From: an uncultured Endomicrobiia bacterium
Lineage (GTDB): Bacteria > Elusimicrobiota > Endomicrobiia > DTEH01
Assembly (NCBI GenBank): GCA_937928765.1
Contig: CALFVX010000001.1
Coordinates: 96,641 to 160,640, forward strand
Direction: 5' to 3'
DNA length: 64,000 bases
Part shown: piece by piece, positions 16,601-31,600 of the stretch
Position numbering within the stretch: the stretch's first letter is position 1
How the letters are laid out: each line of letters begins with the position of its first letter
The notes under the pieces: generated by a model
Seen by the model: only the letters and a program-made list of their open reading frames with translations
What the model was told of the DNA's origin: nothing
Databases searched by the model: none
Position numbers and translations under genes: made by a program

Positions 16601-19600
16601 GGAACTTCTTCTGAATATCCTACATTGATTACTGCAACAACTTCAGGTTGGAAATTAACTGCAGACGATGTTTCACCAAACATTTACGCTACTTATATTA
16701 CTGACGGTGTAAAAGTTAAACCTCGTAGGGATGAACCAGGGTATGAACGTAAACTTCTTGTAACTCTACCTGGTGAGACACATGTCTGGGGTAAACCACC
16801 ATATAACACTAATACTGGTGGGAAGCAAGGTGTAGCACAAATTATTACTGCAGGGTTAACTTTCCAAGTTACTGCTTATGCATGCGACTATTACTGGAAC
16901 AGGATTGATGATACACTTTTTGGTAACAATCCTCCTGAAGGCAACCCTCTGACAAAAATTGAAACTTCAGACCCGTATGATACAGAACCGTCACCAGAAC
17001 AACTTGTTGACGGAAGAAAAGTGTTTAATATAACACTTGTAAAAGCAGGAACGTTTACTATTACTGCTTCTGACATTGACGGTGTTGGTATTTATTACCA
17101 GCCGTATCAAACAATAGTTGCAACTTGTCAAGCAAATGTTGCAGTAAAACTTTTAGCAGTATTGCCCGGTGAGACATATCTTCCAGGTTCGTCTACAGGG
17201 AAAACTGGTACACCACAACAGTTTGTTGCTGGTGTGCCGTTTAATATTACAGTTTATGGTTGTGATAATTACTGGAATTTACAACCTAAAGCTGTAGCGT
17301 TAGTAAGACTAACAGATTCTGATGTATACAACTCAACACCTACAGCAACATCTTTAGTCCAAGGACAGGCTACAATACAACATACTTTTGTAACTGCAAC
17401 TACACATTATATAACTGTTGAAGATATAGACAGCGAGCCACTTTCAAGTTATACAGTTTATGGTGTAACAGTTACACCAAATGTGCCAACAAAACTTCTC
17501 GCAGTTCTTCCTGGTGAAACTTATGTACCTGGGAAATACAACATTGTTCCTTATGGTAAACAAGGAACACCACAAACACAAACTGCAGGTGTTCAGTTTA
17601 ATGTTACAGTTTACGGTACTGACGAGTATTACAACCGTACATCTACATTTGTAGCTTGCTGGGTAACTTCACAGGATCCTTACGATGTAGAACCTTCCAC
17701 ACTTACACTTATTAACGGTAGCACTGTTTTTGTGTTAAATTTTGTTTCAGCAACTGACGGTTTAAACTGGAACAATTCTGGCTGGAGTATAAATGTTTAT
17801 TCACAAGGTAGTATGCAAACATACACTTCTGCAGGTGTCCCTGTACAACCTAACCCGTCTACTTTAAACGATAGAATACAACTTTTACTTCCTAACGAAG
17901 TAAGAAAACCCGGTAAACCACCGTATACAGATTCTACAGGTGGTAAAGAAGGTACGGTAGAAACAAAAATTGCTGGAGAGAATGTTTTAGCAAGAATATA
18001 TATCACAGATTATTATTGGAACAGAAGAACTGATAATGTTTCAAATATAAACTTATCCTGTATAGGATTCCAGGATTACGAAGGTGATGGGTTAACACCA
18101 AAATTTGTTACACTTACTGCTGGTACATCGGATTATTATTTAACTTTCTATACTACCGGTAGTTGGAGTATAACTGCTACACATCCTGATTATCTTTCTT
18201 ACACTTCTTCGTTGATCACAATCCAGCCTGCATCGCCAGTAAAACTTTTAGTTGTTTTACCACAACAAGAAATTTCGCCGTTATCTGTTTCAGGCCGTAG
18301 TGGGACACCTGCAAACGCTACTGCTGGTGTAGGATATAATGTTACAGTTTACGCTTGTGACGCGTATTACAATTATCAACCTGTAGAAACTTCTTCTTCT
18401 ACGGTCAAACTTACAACTTCGGACTTGTTTGACCAAGAACCTCAAAACCTCATTTTACAAAACGGTACTACAGTGTTTGTTATTGTCCCGGTTACTGCAG
18501 GGACACAAACTGTTACAGCAGAAGATTTAACTCCGCCTATTATGGCTGCTAACACTTCTTCAGTGTTCACAGTTGTACCAAACAATCCTGCACGGTTGCT
18601 TGTCACAGTTCCCGGAGAGACAATATTACCCGGGTCACATAAAGGAAAACAAGGCACAGCACAAATACAAACCGCAGGTATATCTTTTGGTTGCACCGTT
18701 TACGCTACAGATATGTATTTTAACCCAACAAATGATACATCTTTTGTAAGAATTGAAACTTCAGACAAATGGGATATCCATCCGTCAACACAACAACTTG
18801 TTTTTGGCACTACAGTGTTTTATGTCACACTTGTTACTGCAGGAGAACAATATATTTATGCAATTGACACTGACGCACCGTATTTATGGACTTCTACAAG
18901 TTCTGCAGTAACTGTACAACCTAAGATAGACGTGTTGTCCGAACTTAAACTGCATATAATAGTTCCGGGCGAAACTTACGAACCTGGTAAATGGAACAAC
19001 GGTGTAAACCCAGCACCGTTTGGTAAACAAGGTTCACCACAAGCACAAACCGCAGGGAACAACTTTAATGTAGACGTCTACCTCGTGGACAAATTCTTTA
19101 ACCGGGTATACACAGGTGTTTCTATGCCATGGGTACAACTTGTCAAAGTAGGCGATTACGACCCGTATGCAATCTATCCGTCGTCAGCACAACTTATCTT
19201 GGGTGCGACAAGTTTCGTAGTACAGTTTAGAACTTCAGGTTGGGCAATAAACCCGTCAAGTTGGACAATAACAGTCCGTGATGTTGACGGTATAGACCCG
19301 TTGTTCCCGGACGCTGTATCGCCAAAAATTACAGTGTTGCCTAATATAGCAAAGAAGTTGCAGATTATACTACCGGGTGAAACTTGGCTACCGGGTTCTT
19401 CTGAAGGTAAAACAGGTGTTCCTGAAAGTTGGGTTGTAGATTCTACACGAACTATTACAGTACAGGTTTGTGACGATTACTGGAATGTTACAAATACTAC
19501 TATAACTGCTACGCTTACTACTGAAGATCCGAACGATACACCAGACCCGCAATCGTTAGGTATCACTCAAGGTAGAATCTATGTTGACAGAAACTTAGTT

Positions 19601-22600
19601 ACTGCTACAACTGATGGTTGGCGGATAACAGTCAGCGCTTCTGGTCTTATAGAATATGTATCACCTAAGATTGTAGTCAATCCTGGCCCACCAGTGAAAC
19701 TTTTAGCATTAGTACCGAACGAGACTCATAACCCAGGTTCGTCAACAGGTAAGTCAGGAAGTGTTGTTTCACAACAAGCCGGTGTAGCGTTCACAGTTAC
19801 AGTTTTGATCACAGACAGTAGATGGAACTTAGTAAGTTCAACTTCTGCATTACTCAGTGTTACAACTGAAGATCCATATGATGTCCATCCTGCAACAAAA
19901 TCTACTACGAACGGTGTGGCTACGTTTGATATAGAATTTCGTCGTGGAGTAGGCGAAGCTTACAGAATAACAGTTGCAACTGCTGCAGGGAACGAACTAC
20001 AACCGTATATCACACCAGCAATACAGTCAAACTATGGTAGTGCAACTAAATTACAGATACTTGTCCCGGGTGAAACTGCAGTACCTGGAAGATGGTATAC
20101 AAACGGTAAAGATGGTACACCTACAGCTTGGTATTCTGGCGATTTGTATCCCGTAGTAGTAAATGTAGTAGACAAATATTGGAACCCAGTACCTACGGTG
20201 AACACTACAGTCCGACTTTCTGCTACAGACCCGTATTACCAACCGCCACAGGATGCGCCAACTAATATGGGTACTGTGACAATTTATACAAGTTTAGTTA
20301 CAGCAACTACTACAGGCTGGCGGATAACAGCTTCTACAGCGCCAGGTGCTGCAAACACCTATTTACAGTCAGATACTTCGCCTAATGTTAAAGTTTTACC
20401 TGGAAGACCAGTTAAACTTTTAGTTTTAGCCCCGGGTGAACAACCACTACCAGGTTCTTCTTCAGGTAAACAAGGTACAGCACAAACACAAGTTGCAGGT
20501 TCGTCGTTTACAATAACAGTTCATGCTACTGACGCTAACTGGAACATAGCAGAATCTTCACATGTTGTAAAAATCACAACTGATGATTTATACGATACAG
20601 AACCCTCAACGAAAACTTTAATTAAAACACAAGAATATTTAAGTATTGCTACATTTACTTTAGTACTTATTACAGCAAACCAAGGTTCGCTTAACCCTGC
20701 CAACAGAAATACTGTTGTTACAGCAGAAGATGTAACTTTAGATATTCCACCAAACGAAAAACTTGCCAATGGTCAAACTACAGTGCCTGTAACACCACAA
20801 ACTGCACAGTATTTAATGTTATTAGTTCCTGGTGAGACACATGTTCCTGGTAAACCTCCGTATTATCCACAGGTTGGTGGTAAAACAGGTTCTCCACAAA
20901 CACTTACCGCGGGTGTTACATACTGGGTTACAGTAGCAGCATGCGATCTTTACTGGAATATAAATCCTAACCACAACCCTGTGGTAAAAGTTTGGACTTC
21001 AGACCCGTACGATACTGATCCTACGCCGTTAGGTCTTGAAAACGGTATGAAATCTTTCCCGATAAACTTAAGACGAGCAACATTGTACCAAGGAATACAA
21101 GAATCGCTTACTGTATACGCACAACACAATGCTGACCCGCAACAGTACACAGCAGCGTTTGTTGGTGGGATAACTGTTTCACCCGAACCTAATGCTATAC
21201 AGTTGTTAATTTTGGTTCCTAACGAACAACATGTACCTGGTTCGCCTTCAGGAAAAGAAGGTACTGTTGCGCAACAAACTGCAGGGTTATGGTTTAATGT
21301 TACAGTACATTGTGTTGACAGGTTTAACAACATAGTACCTACAGCACAGCCTGGTGTTACACTTACTTCTTCAGACCAGAATGATGCTGTTGATGCAGAG
21401 ACAGGTATAGGTTGGGATCCTGCATACCAGCCGCTAATCAACGGAACTACGGTTTATAGAATCGCACTTGTTACAGCATCAACTTGGCATTATTTAACTG
21501 CAGAAGATACTGATGGTAACCCACCGTATTATGGTAGACGAGATTCTTCTTTAATCTGGGTAAACCCAGGTCCACCAGTAAAGTTACAATGTTTGCTTCC
21601 AGGTGAGATACCACGACCTAACACTACTAAAGGTAAAGAAGGAATGCCAGATACACAGGTTGCAGGACAAGTGTTTAATGTAAATGTTAAAATTACGGAC
21701 ATTTTATGGAACTTGGTTCCTACTGCAGGCGCTAATGTAAAACTTATCACTCCGTACGACGAATATGATACTGAACCTTTACAGTCAACAGTAAATGGCG
21801 AAGTTGTAATAGAAAAAACTATTTACACTGCCTCACAGGAACGAACTGATACTAACCCGCCATACTGGGAACCGTTTAAATATCATATAATAATTGCTTC
21901 TGACACTGGCGGGTTGTATTTGTCAAATGTATCTTCAACTTTTACAGTAACTTCTTCTTCGTTTACAAGGTTGCATATAATACTTCCTGGCGAAAGTTAT
22001 ATCCCTGGCAAACCGCCATACGACGGTACAGGCGGCAAAGAAGGTACACCTATAATACAAACCGCAGGTATACCTATTTCCGGCGGTACAATAATTAAAA
22101 TTGGAACCACAATATACTTCAATGTTGCAGTGTTTGCAGTAGACAATTATTACAACCTTGTATATTCAGGCCAACTTGTGACACTTACTACACAAGATCC
22201 ATATGATACACATCCTTCACCACAAGCGTTGAACCAAGGATATATAAACTTTACAAATGTAGCAATGGTTACTTCCTCTACCTGGACTATTACAGCACAA
22301 GCCTCGGGTGTCAATCCTGGCGTGTCATCTCCTGTATACATCAAACCAAACGTTCCTACACGGTTAGCAATTTATGCTCCTGGTGAAATACCTACACCAG
22401 GTTATACTGCAGGACGGGGTAGGACAGGAATACCGCAAGTACAAACAGCAGGATTAAGTTTTGGCCTTACTGTATACGCTTGCGATGCTTACTATAACCA
22501 AACCGTTGCATCACCTACGGTAACAGTTTTAATTGACGACTGGGATATAGATTACGAAGTCTACCGTATATCACGAACTAAAGAACTTATAAATGGTACG

Positions 22601-25600
22601 ACTATTTTCTTTGTACGATTTGCAGCAGCGAAAGTGTCTGTAGCATCTGCTACTGCCGCAGGGTATATTTCTGACTACACTGGCGGTATTTCTGTAAATC
22701 CTTCTACACCATATCGGCTTTTAATTTTACCTCCAGGTGTTGCTTCAGTACCTGGTAAACCACCGTATGTAAGTTCAGAAACTGTTACTACTGGTGGTAT
22801 AACAGGCACTCCAGCAGAACAAACAGCAGGTGTATCGTTCAATATTACAGTTCGTGCAGTAGATCAGTGGTGGAACAAAACTTCTGTTCAACCTATAGTG
22901 ACATTAGAATCTAACGACCCGTGGGATTATCCTGACCAAAAACAAGTTCAACTTTCAAACGGTGAATATACACTTTCTTGGACACTGGTTACACGGAATA
23001 ATACAGGATGGTATATTAGAACAGCAAACTCTGTTTCACCTACGCTTGTAAACTATAGAACTGCAAATATACCTGTTAATTCTAACATTGCAACTTCGCT
23101 TAAGATTTATCTTCTCGGAGAGACACCGGAATGGGGTGAAACTTCTCAACATCCAAACGCTACAGTTCCTTACGGTATAAATGGTAGTCCAACAAACTGG
23201 ACTGCAGGTATACCTAACAGTATCATAGTTAACGCTGTGGATAATTACAACAACAGGCAGGATTCGGATGTTTCCCCAGTAAAAGTTACACCTACAGACA
23301 TCTTTGTCTCAGCACAAACTTATGGGTTAGAAAACGGGTCTAAAACTTACACATTTACCTTAGTTACTGCAGGCACACATACTTTCTTAGCTGAAGACCA
23401 AGAAGCTCCGCTTTTAAGTTCTTACCGTTCTTCAGTGTTCACTGTAAATGTTTCCACCTGGGGAAAACAACTGCATATTACACTTCCTGGTGAAACTTAT
23501 TTTCCTGGTCAACCACCGTACGATGTTGATGAAACAAGTGGTATAGGTGGTAGTGGTGGTAAAACAGGTGCACCTATAGTTCAAACCGCAGGTGTACCGT
23601 TTGTAATAACAGTACGTGCAGTAGATTCGTTCTACAACCTGTTGAATGACGAAGTTTCGTTGGTAAGAATTACACCGTCTATCACTGCATACAGTCCTGA
23701 TATAGGCCAACCGTATGAAGGATGGTTAGTAGAACCTTCTGAAGCATCGCTTGTAGGTGGTGTATCAACTTTCACAGTAACACTTTTAACTGCACATTCT
23801 ACTTGGACACTTACTGCTGAAGATGTAGATGCTACACCTACGCTTATAAAAGGTAAAACAAAAGTTTATGTAAAACCTAACAATCCAACAAAACTTCAAG
23901 TTATTGTACCAGACGAAGTTGAACACCCGGGTTCATCTTTCGGAAGGATAGGAAATGTTAAAACACAGACTGCAGGTGTAGGGTTTACAATAAAAGTTAA
24001 TTTATGTGACAACTATTGGAACCGAGTTAAAGAAGGTTCTATGCCGCTTGTTTCTGTTTGGACTTCGGATACCTACGATACCCATCCTACAGCGTTAACT
24101 TTGGTTAACGGACAAAGATTATTTAACTTAACTTTAGTGACAGCTTCGTCAGTAACAGTTACAGCATCAGGTGGTGGCTATAGTATAGGTGTATCTTCTG
24201 CAATACCTGTTATACCGAATGTACCTACAAAACTTCTTGTAGTTGTCCCACCTCAACAACAAGTTAACGGTAAATGGAACATAGAACCTGTTGGTAGGAC
24301 AAATGTTGCTGTTACTACACAAACTGCTGGTGTGCCGTTGCAGGTTACGGTATACGCTGTAGACAACTGGTACAATTTTGTCTCAACTGTTACACAAACT
24401 ATAACTGTTACAACTTCTGACGATTACGATACAGACCCTGGTAATATTACAATGGTAGGCGGTGTTGCAAGTTGTAGCGTAGATTTCAGGACTGCAAAAT
24501 TGCAAACAGTTACTGCGTTAGACAACGATCCTAACAGTCCAAGTTTGCAATCACATACTTCTTCGTTGATACCAGTACAAGCAAACGTTCCTAAGAAACT
24601 TCACATTTGTGCTCCGGGCGAAATTTACGACCCTGGCAGACCACCGTATGTACCAGCATCGCCTATAGGTGGTAAACAGGGAACACCTGCTAACCAAACT
24701 GCAGGGACAAGTTTTAATGTTGTATTAAGGATTACTGACGATTATTGGAACTTAACTTCAATCTTACCTTATGGCGCTACTGTACAGGTTAACACAAATG
24801 ATCCATATAGTCCATCAAATAACACACAACTTGTTGTTTATTCTTCAGCTGTAGTAAGTATAACTTTAGTTTCAGCATCTTCTGCTACTGCAGACAAAGT
24901 TGTTTATTTTGAAGACATAGACGCTGTAGAGCCAACCTTGTCTTTAGGTAGGACACAGAACATTTTCGTAGCTCCGGGGACACCTACTAAACTTTTACTT
25001 GTCTTACCTGGGCAGACGCTTGTAGGTGGACATCCACGAGGTAAAACTGGTATACCGAATGTAATGGTTGCAGGACAACAGTTTACAGTAACCTGTGCTA
25101 TAACTGACGCGTATTTCAACCCAACACCGAATGTTTCAGTAACATTGCAGGCAGATTCGCCATTGGATAGTTACGATACTGAACCTCAAGCAAGAGATGT
25201 AGATTTACCTACAGGAAGACAATATTTTGATTTCACTTTGGTTACTGCAGCAACACATTATTTAAGAGTTCGTGATGTAGACGGTGTACCACCACTTTAT
25301 CAAGAATATCCTGCAAATCCGCAAGACCTCGCTGTGACAACTTTCACAGTTACACATGCTAACCCAGTAAAGTTACAGTTGGTCCTTCCTGGTGAGACAC
25401 CAGTTCCTGGGAAATACAATGTTTTACCTTATGGTAAAACAGGGTATCCTTTAAACCGTACAGCAGGCGAGTTGTGGTACGCTACAGTAAGGTTAGTAGA
25501 CGCGTATTACAACCTTGTAGCTGATGTAAGTCCACAACCACAGGTTGCAATCTATACGGCTGACCCGTTTGATATTGAACCTTCAACAGAACCGTTAACT

Positions 25601-28600
25601 TATGGTCAAGGTATATTCCCGATAGTTTTAAGGACAGCAGCTACCTGGCATTATCTTGTTGCTGAAGATGTGGATGGTATAGAGCCACAGTATAGTTCAG
25701 ATACTTCGCCAATGTTTACAGTTAATCCTTCCACACCTACAAGACTGCTTGTTGTAGTACCAAACGAAACTTTTGTCCAAGGTTCACCGTACGGTAAGAC
25801 AGGGACAGTACAAGATTATATTGCAGGACAAAGTTTTGTTGCTTTAGTATATCTTGTAGATGATTACAACAACCGTGTAAGGTCAGGTTGGCCCATGCCA
25901 AATGTAGCTGTTACAACTTGGGATCCGAAAGATTCAGAACCTGCAGCTAAAACTTTAATTGACGGAGCGAACAATTTTACTTTAGTACCGTTACATGCAA
26001 CTTCTTCTTGGACATTGACTGCGATAGATGTTGACAGTGAATTGCCAGAATATTCTTCAGGAACATCTTCTTTAATTCGTATATGGCCGAATTTTGTACA
26101 TCATATGCATATTGTGGATTATCCTTCGCAAGTGGTTGCAGGGACAGGATTCTCATGTAAAGTACAACTTAGAGACCAGTATGACAATTTAGTTTCTACA
26201 GGGCCAAACTGGGATAATTATGCTAACGCTGGCTATAAAGTAAAATTTGAAGGTGAATACTTCCCGCCACCGCAAACGCCTGAATTACCTTCAGAATATG
26301 ACTGGGTTATAACTGACTATGGTGAACGAGTGTTCACAGGTATTGTATTAAAGAAAGCAGGACAGAGATGGATCAAAGCTTATCAGACAAACCCTTTGAA
26401 TACAACTATTTCTTCTGAACGTTCTTGTGATCCTAATCCTAACTTGTCAGGTGAAGAAGGTGAACATGGGCCACTTTATACCTATATCAATGTTTTACCA
26501 GGCCCGCCTGCAAGTTTCTTTGTAGTAGAATCTACTGTTACTGCAGGAACTGAGTTTTATACATACGAAGTAAAAGTTCCCGCAGGAACACGATCTGACT
26601 GGGGGAAATTACAGGTAATTGCTTATCTATCAGACGCGTATGCGAACATTGTTCCGTCAAGCGGTGTTCCTGCAAGTATTGAAGTTGTAGAAGTTGTAGG
26701 TTCTACAGGTGTTGTATCTTACACATCACAAGCGTCAGATTCTACACCGCCAGAACCTGTATATTACGCAGTGACAGATTCTTCAGGTGCGATAGGGTTA
26801 ACTTCGCCACTTTATTATTATGGTTCACGCACACTTGACGATTCTGCTAAGGTTAAATTTTCTACTGGAAGTATCGTAGGTGTGACAAGGAAAATTTCTA
26901 CTATAGGAGGTACACCTTACAGGTTAGTAGCACTTAACCCGCCTAACGAACTTGTTGCAGGTAATGAAACACCGTATATTGTTATCCAACGTAGGGACGA
27001 GTTTGACAATCCTACATACCAAGGTGATACTTGGGCACAACTTGTTAGCAACTCGCTTGCTAAAAATCAACAACCACAACGTCAATGGGATTTCAGGTCA
27101 GCACCTGGTGCTGATAATACTTTAGGGCCTGACTATGTTATATGGTTTTACAACTCTATCAAATCAACTTCTGTTGCTATAATCTATTATGATGAAATGT
27201 CTTCTACACCAGAAGGTGAAGATGGCAGAACCTCTTCAGGGAAATGGATGATACAAGCACAAGCGTTTGGTAATGAACCTTCACGATGGGCACAGTTTGA
27301 GTTGTTGGTGAACCCTGACGAAATAACTAAAGCTGCGTTTGACAATCCACAACGACGTCTTACTGCAGGTTTGCCTAAGGAATATACATCTATTGGTCCC
27401 GGACCGAACAGTTTAGAGTTTGAAGTTGAACTACAGGATAGATGGGACAATCCTGTAAGAACAACCTATCCTGTAGTAGTTTTACTTTCTGCTACTCGTC
27501 AACCTTCAAGATATAACGATTCGTATTCGTTCTCGTTATCAAGCCGTGTTGTAGGCGGTCCTGCTTATGGTACACCACCTGTGTTTGAAACACCTATAAC
27601 TTCTTTCACTATAGAAGCAAATGAGTATTATAAACAATTCTATTATCTTGATACAAACGCGTCTGAAAACTATGCTGTTCAACAGACAACTTATCCGATA
27701 ATCACTGCTACACCTTTAGGACAGAAAGGTGATGGTACACCATGGGCTGCTGCACAACAGTCGGTAATAATTATGCCAGACAGAATAAGAAGGTTAGGAG
27801 TTTATGCTACATACTCAATCCCGCCACAACCTGAGTATTTGCAGACACTTACTGCAGGGGTAACATCACAAATATTTATGCTTACTACTGAAGATTTTTA
27901 TGGCAACATTGCGCCTATACTTGAAGCAGACCTTTCAGGAGATAATCCAAGACGGATAAGGATTGTTTCCACATCCACTGGTAATGTAAAGTTTGCAATA
28001 GGTTCTACTACTACCTGGGCACAGAACGAAGGTATAGCATACTTTAGGTTAGGTGATAGAACTACTACATTTTATCTTATTGACACACTTGCTTCTGTAA
28101 GATACGGTGTGTACGATACTACACATACTTTGTATGCGAATACTATTGTAAACCCTGGCATGTGGACTGTAGGTGTCCGACCTTACAAGGTCTTGCCTAA
28201 CATACCACACCATTTTGTTATAACCACACCGTCACGACGACTTATTGCAGGAACTACTATACAGTTTGACGGTTCAGGTAGTGATACTTCTACAACTACA
28301 GTTTCTGCCAAAGGTGGTCCTATGGTGATAACAAAAAATGGTGAACCTGTTTTTGCCGGTATAACCGTACAAATAAAAGACGAGTTTGAAAATGTAACAA
28401 TTTCTACTGAAAATGTTATACTTTCTGTAGAAGTTATAGATTCACCACAGGCTTATGGGTCTATAGATCCATCAAAAGATCTTGACGGTGCCGGTTGGAC
28501 ACTTATGACTGGCGGTGGTAATATTTTAAGTGTGCTTATTCCTGCAAACAACGATTCAGGGACTTTCTATTATTTTGATACAATTACAGGGTCACATACG

Positions 28601-31600
28601 ATGAAAGTTTCTGGTAGAACAGCTTCGGGTCAAGAAATACTTCCTATGTATCAACAACATTATATTACCCCAGCGCCTATACGATATTTCACAATACATC
28701 ATCCGTTTAATATTTCTTCACCGTTGAGAGTACACGAACCTGGTCTTTTAGCCGTTAAAGCAAGAGATAGGTACGGAAATATTACTTCTGGTGATAGTGT
28801 TAACGGCCAGTGGTATGAAGGAACAATCGTATTTTCACATTCTGGCACGCCGGATAAAGTGTCTCTAAAAGATGCAGTTGGTCTTACAACTTACTACACT
28901 TTTGTAAAACAAGATGCTGGTGTGTATAACAGGTTACAAATAATTGATCAAATACAGGAAACACTTAAAGTTTTTGTTACTGACTATGCAACAATAGAGT
29001 TGCCTGAGGAAGATCCGAACAAGATTTATGGTTACACTGGAGATACTTTTAGAGAAGTGCCGGTACATTCCGATGGTGATGTAGTCACCTGTGGTATAGT
29101 GGTAGAACCTGCAGATTTAGCGCCGGTGCCTTATGGTGATCCTGATAACCCAGAATCTACCTGTGACGATAGTTATACTAAAAAACAAGAGTTGCTTGAA
29201 GGAACTATATACCAAGGTAAAACAGCACTTTTCCAAGGCGATGGTAACACTGTAGAAAAACCTGCCCCTGTTCCTATGTTGAGGTTAAACTTAAGAGTTC
29301 TGCCACAACAAGTTGCAGAAGCTGCTACTTGGACACAACTTAGAGTGGATAAAAAAGGCACTGCATTACCACAAGATGTATGGATTGGTCTTTATTATGA
29401 TGCAAACGGTGATGGTAAATTCCAAGGTGAGACAGTTTTTGGTGGTAGTTCTCCTGACCCGTTAGTAAAAGTTGGCGAGTTTGATCCTATTTCAGGTGCG
29501 TGGAATTTTACTGGAATGAACGAGTATATATCCAATGTTTCTAAAAACTATTTCTTATGTGTCCGTATATCTACAGTAGCACAACACGGAACTTACTTAG
29601 GTTTAGAAATAAACAACCACAACTATTTTACAATGATAGGAGTAGCACGTGTTGCTGCAAACAATTTCAGAATCTTTACTGATACATCGGCTATCAAAAG
29701 AGAAGAAGCAAAAGTTTACTGTGTAGCAGAAGATATTGCATCGTCAGTAGAAACTACACGTTCTACCACGGTATACCAAGGCCAGCCTAATGCTGGAATG
29801 TTAAGAATTAAAATATGGACAAAAGAATACATTGCTTACCTTAACGGGTTCAAGATTACTCGTACAGGGACAGGGAATGATACTGATGTTCGTGGTGTAG
29901 CATTGTTCTTAGATGACAACGGTACTGGTGATCCTAGACAAGGAGATGGTCTGTTCCAGCCAGCGTTGGATACAAGAGTTTCTGGCTGGGTTGTATTTTC
30001 CACCCGTGCTGCAGTGGTGTATTTAAACTCGCCTGCGGAAATTTCTCCATCTACAAAGACATATTTTGTTTCTTACAAAATTGAAGATTCTGCGTATGTT
30101 GGTAAGACACACGGTGCTGCTATAATGGACGCTTCAGATATTCGTTTAGGTGAAGGTGTAGTTTTACCTATCCCTGGATATTACTCTACATTGGTAACAG
30201 TTATACCTACTTCAGACGAAATGACACTTGTGGATTATAACAAAACACAACCTAATAACTTCTCAGTACCTAGTGCTGCAACACAAGGTGATAAAGATGT
30301 GGTTGTTGCAAGATTGACATTACAAACAATGCAACGTACTGCTATATGGACAGGACTTAAACTTGACCGTTACAATCCTAACAAAGTTAACCAACCTGAA
30401 GATATAGAAAACATAAAAGTATGGTATGATGCTAACAATAACGGGTTGTTTGACAAATCTTCAGATACACTTGTTTCACCTACAGATAAAAAATTTACCT
30501 TTCCTGTGACAACACTTCGAGTAGATGTTTCAACTACATCAGATGTTATATATGTTGAGGATGTATCTAAACTTGTTTTATCTCCACAGACAGATTTCTC
30601 GCCGTTTTCTGAAACACCAGGAAGAGTTGTGCTTTCTGACGGTTCTGAAAACCTTGAAGTTGTATATTTCACAGGTGTAGATAGACAACACAACGCGTTA
30701 ACAGGATGTCTACGTGGTCAGGAAGGAACAACTGCAAGGTTCCATCCACAAGGTGCTAAAGTTTCAGGTCAAGCGATAATATGGATACTTGGAAACTATT
30801 ACGATTTAGGTCCGTACCGTGTAGGACAAGAAATTGTCTCTGAATATCCTAAAGATTATTTTGTTACTGTAGATTTAAACTATCTTGCAAAAGTTCATGA
30901 AGCGTCACAACTTGGGATTTCTATAAGAACTACTGATTATTTCAAAGTTGTAGAACCAGATTTTGTTTCAAACAGGTTCGGTATAATAGGACCAAAACCT
31001 CAAGGTAAGTCAGAGTCAGGTATTCCTACAATTATAGAATATCCAGATAAGGTGACATTTAGGTTTATTGATATTTCTACCGAAGTTGTTTCATATTTAC
31101 AACAAGGTAAAGAAAATCTGCCTGTTGCTTCATTGATAGTTTATACAGATCAGGCAGAAGCCTGGTGGCAACAGATAAATGTTTATGGCATAGGAAGTGC
31201 TGCTGATAACAATTTACTTTATGACGATATAAAATATGTTAAAATTTGGTATGATGTAAACAATAATGGTGCACTTAATGCTGATGTAGATATCTGTATT
31301 GCAACAGTAACATTTGGAAATGTAGGTAGGCCTTTGATGGCACAAGTTGTACTACCTTCGCAACCAAAAATTATAACCCAATCTATGGCACAAACAGAAA
31401 AAGTTTCTCAAAGATATTTCATATCAGTAGATATACAAGAAGATGCATTTCCTGAACAAACATTTGGTGTTTCTATAAAATTGCCTACAGATTTGGTAGT
31501 TTCAGCGCCAAATACTGTGGACATTTCTTCTTCTACAATACCTTTTGATAGTGTATTAAGAACAATTATACCATCTCCGAGAAAAGTTACAGTAGATACT

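Noticed and set aside
10723-21441. Long antisense ORFs inside the giant gene (e.g. 10723-11205, 20950-21441, 13927-14208)
   Set aside because: They are mirror images of a skewed, repetitive coding strand, with no recognisable domains; several contain reverse translations of the same repeat.
2-26090. CRISPR array or DNA satellite
   Set aside because: Repeats are protein-level, about 350-390 bp, diverged and coding; no short identical repeats with spacers.
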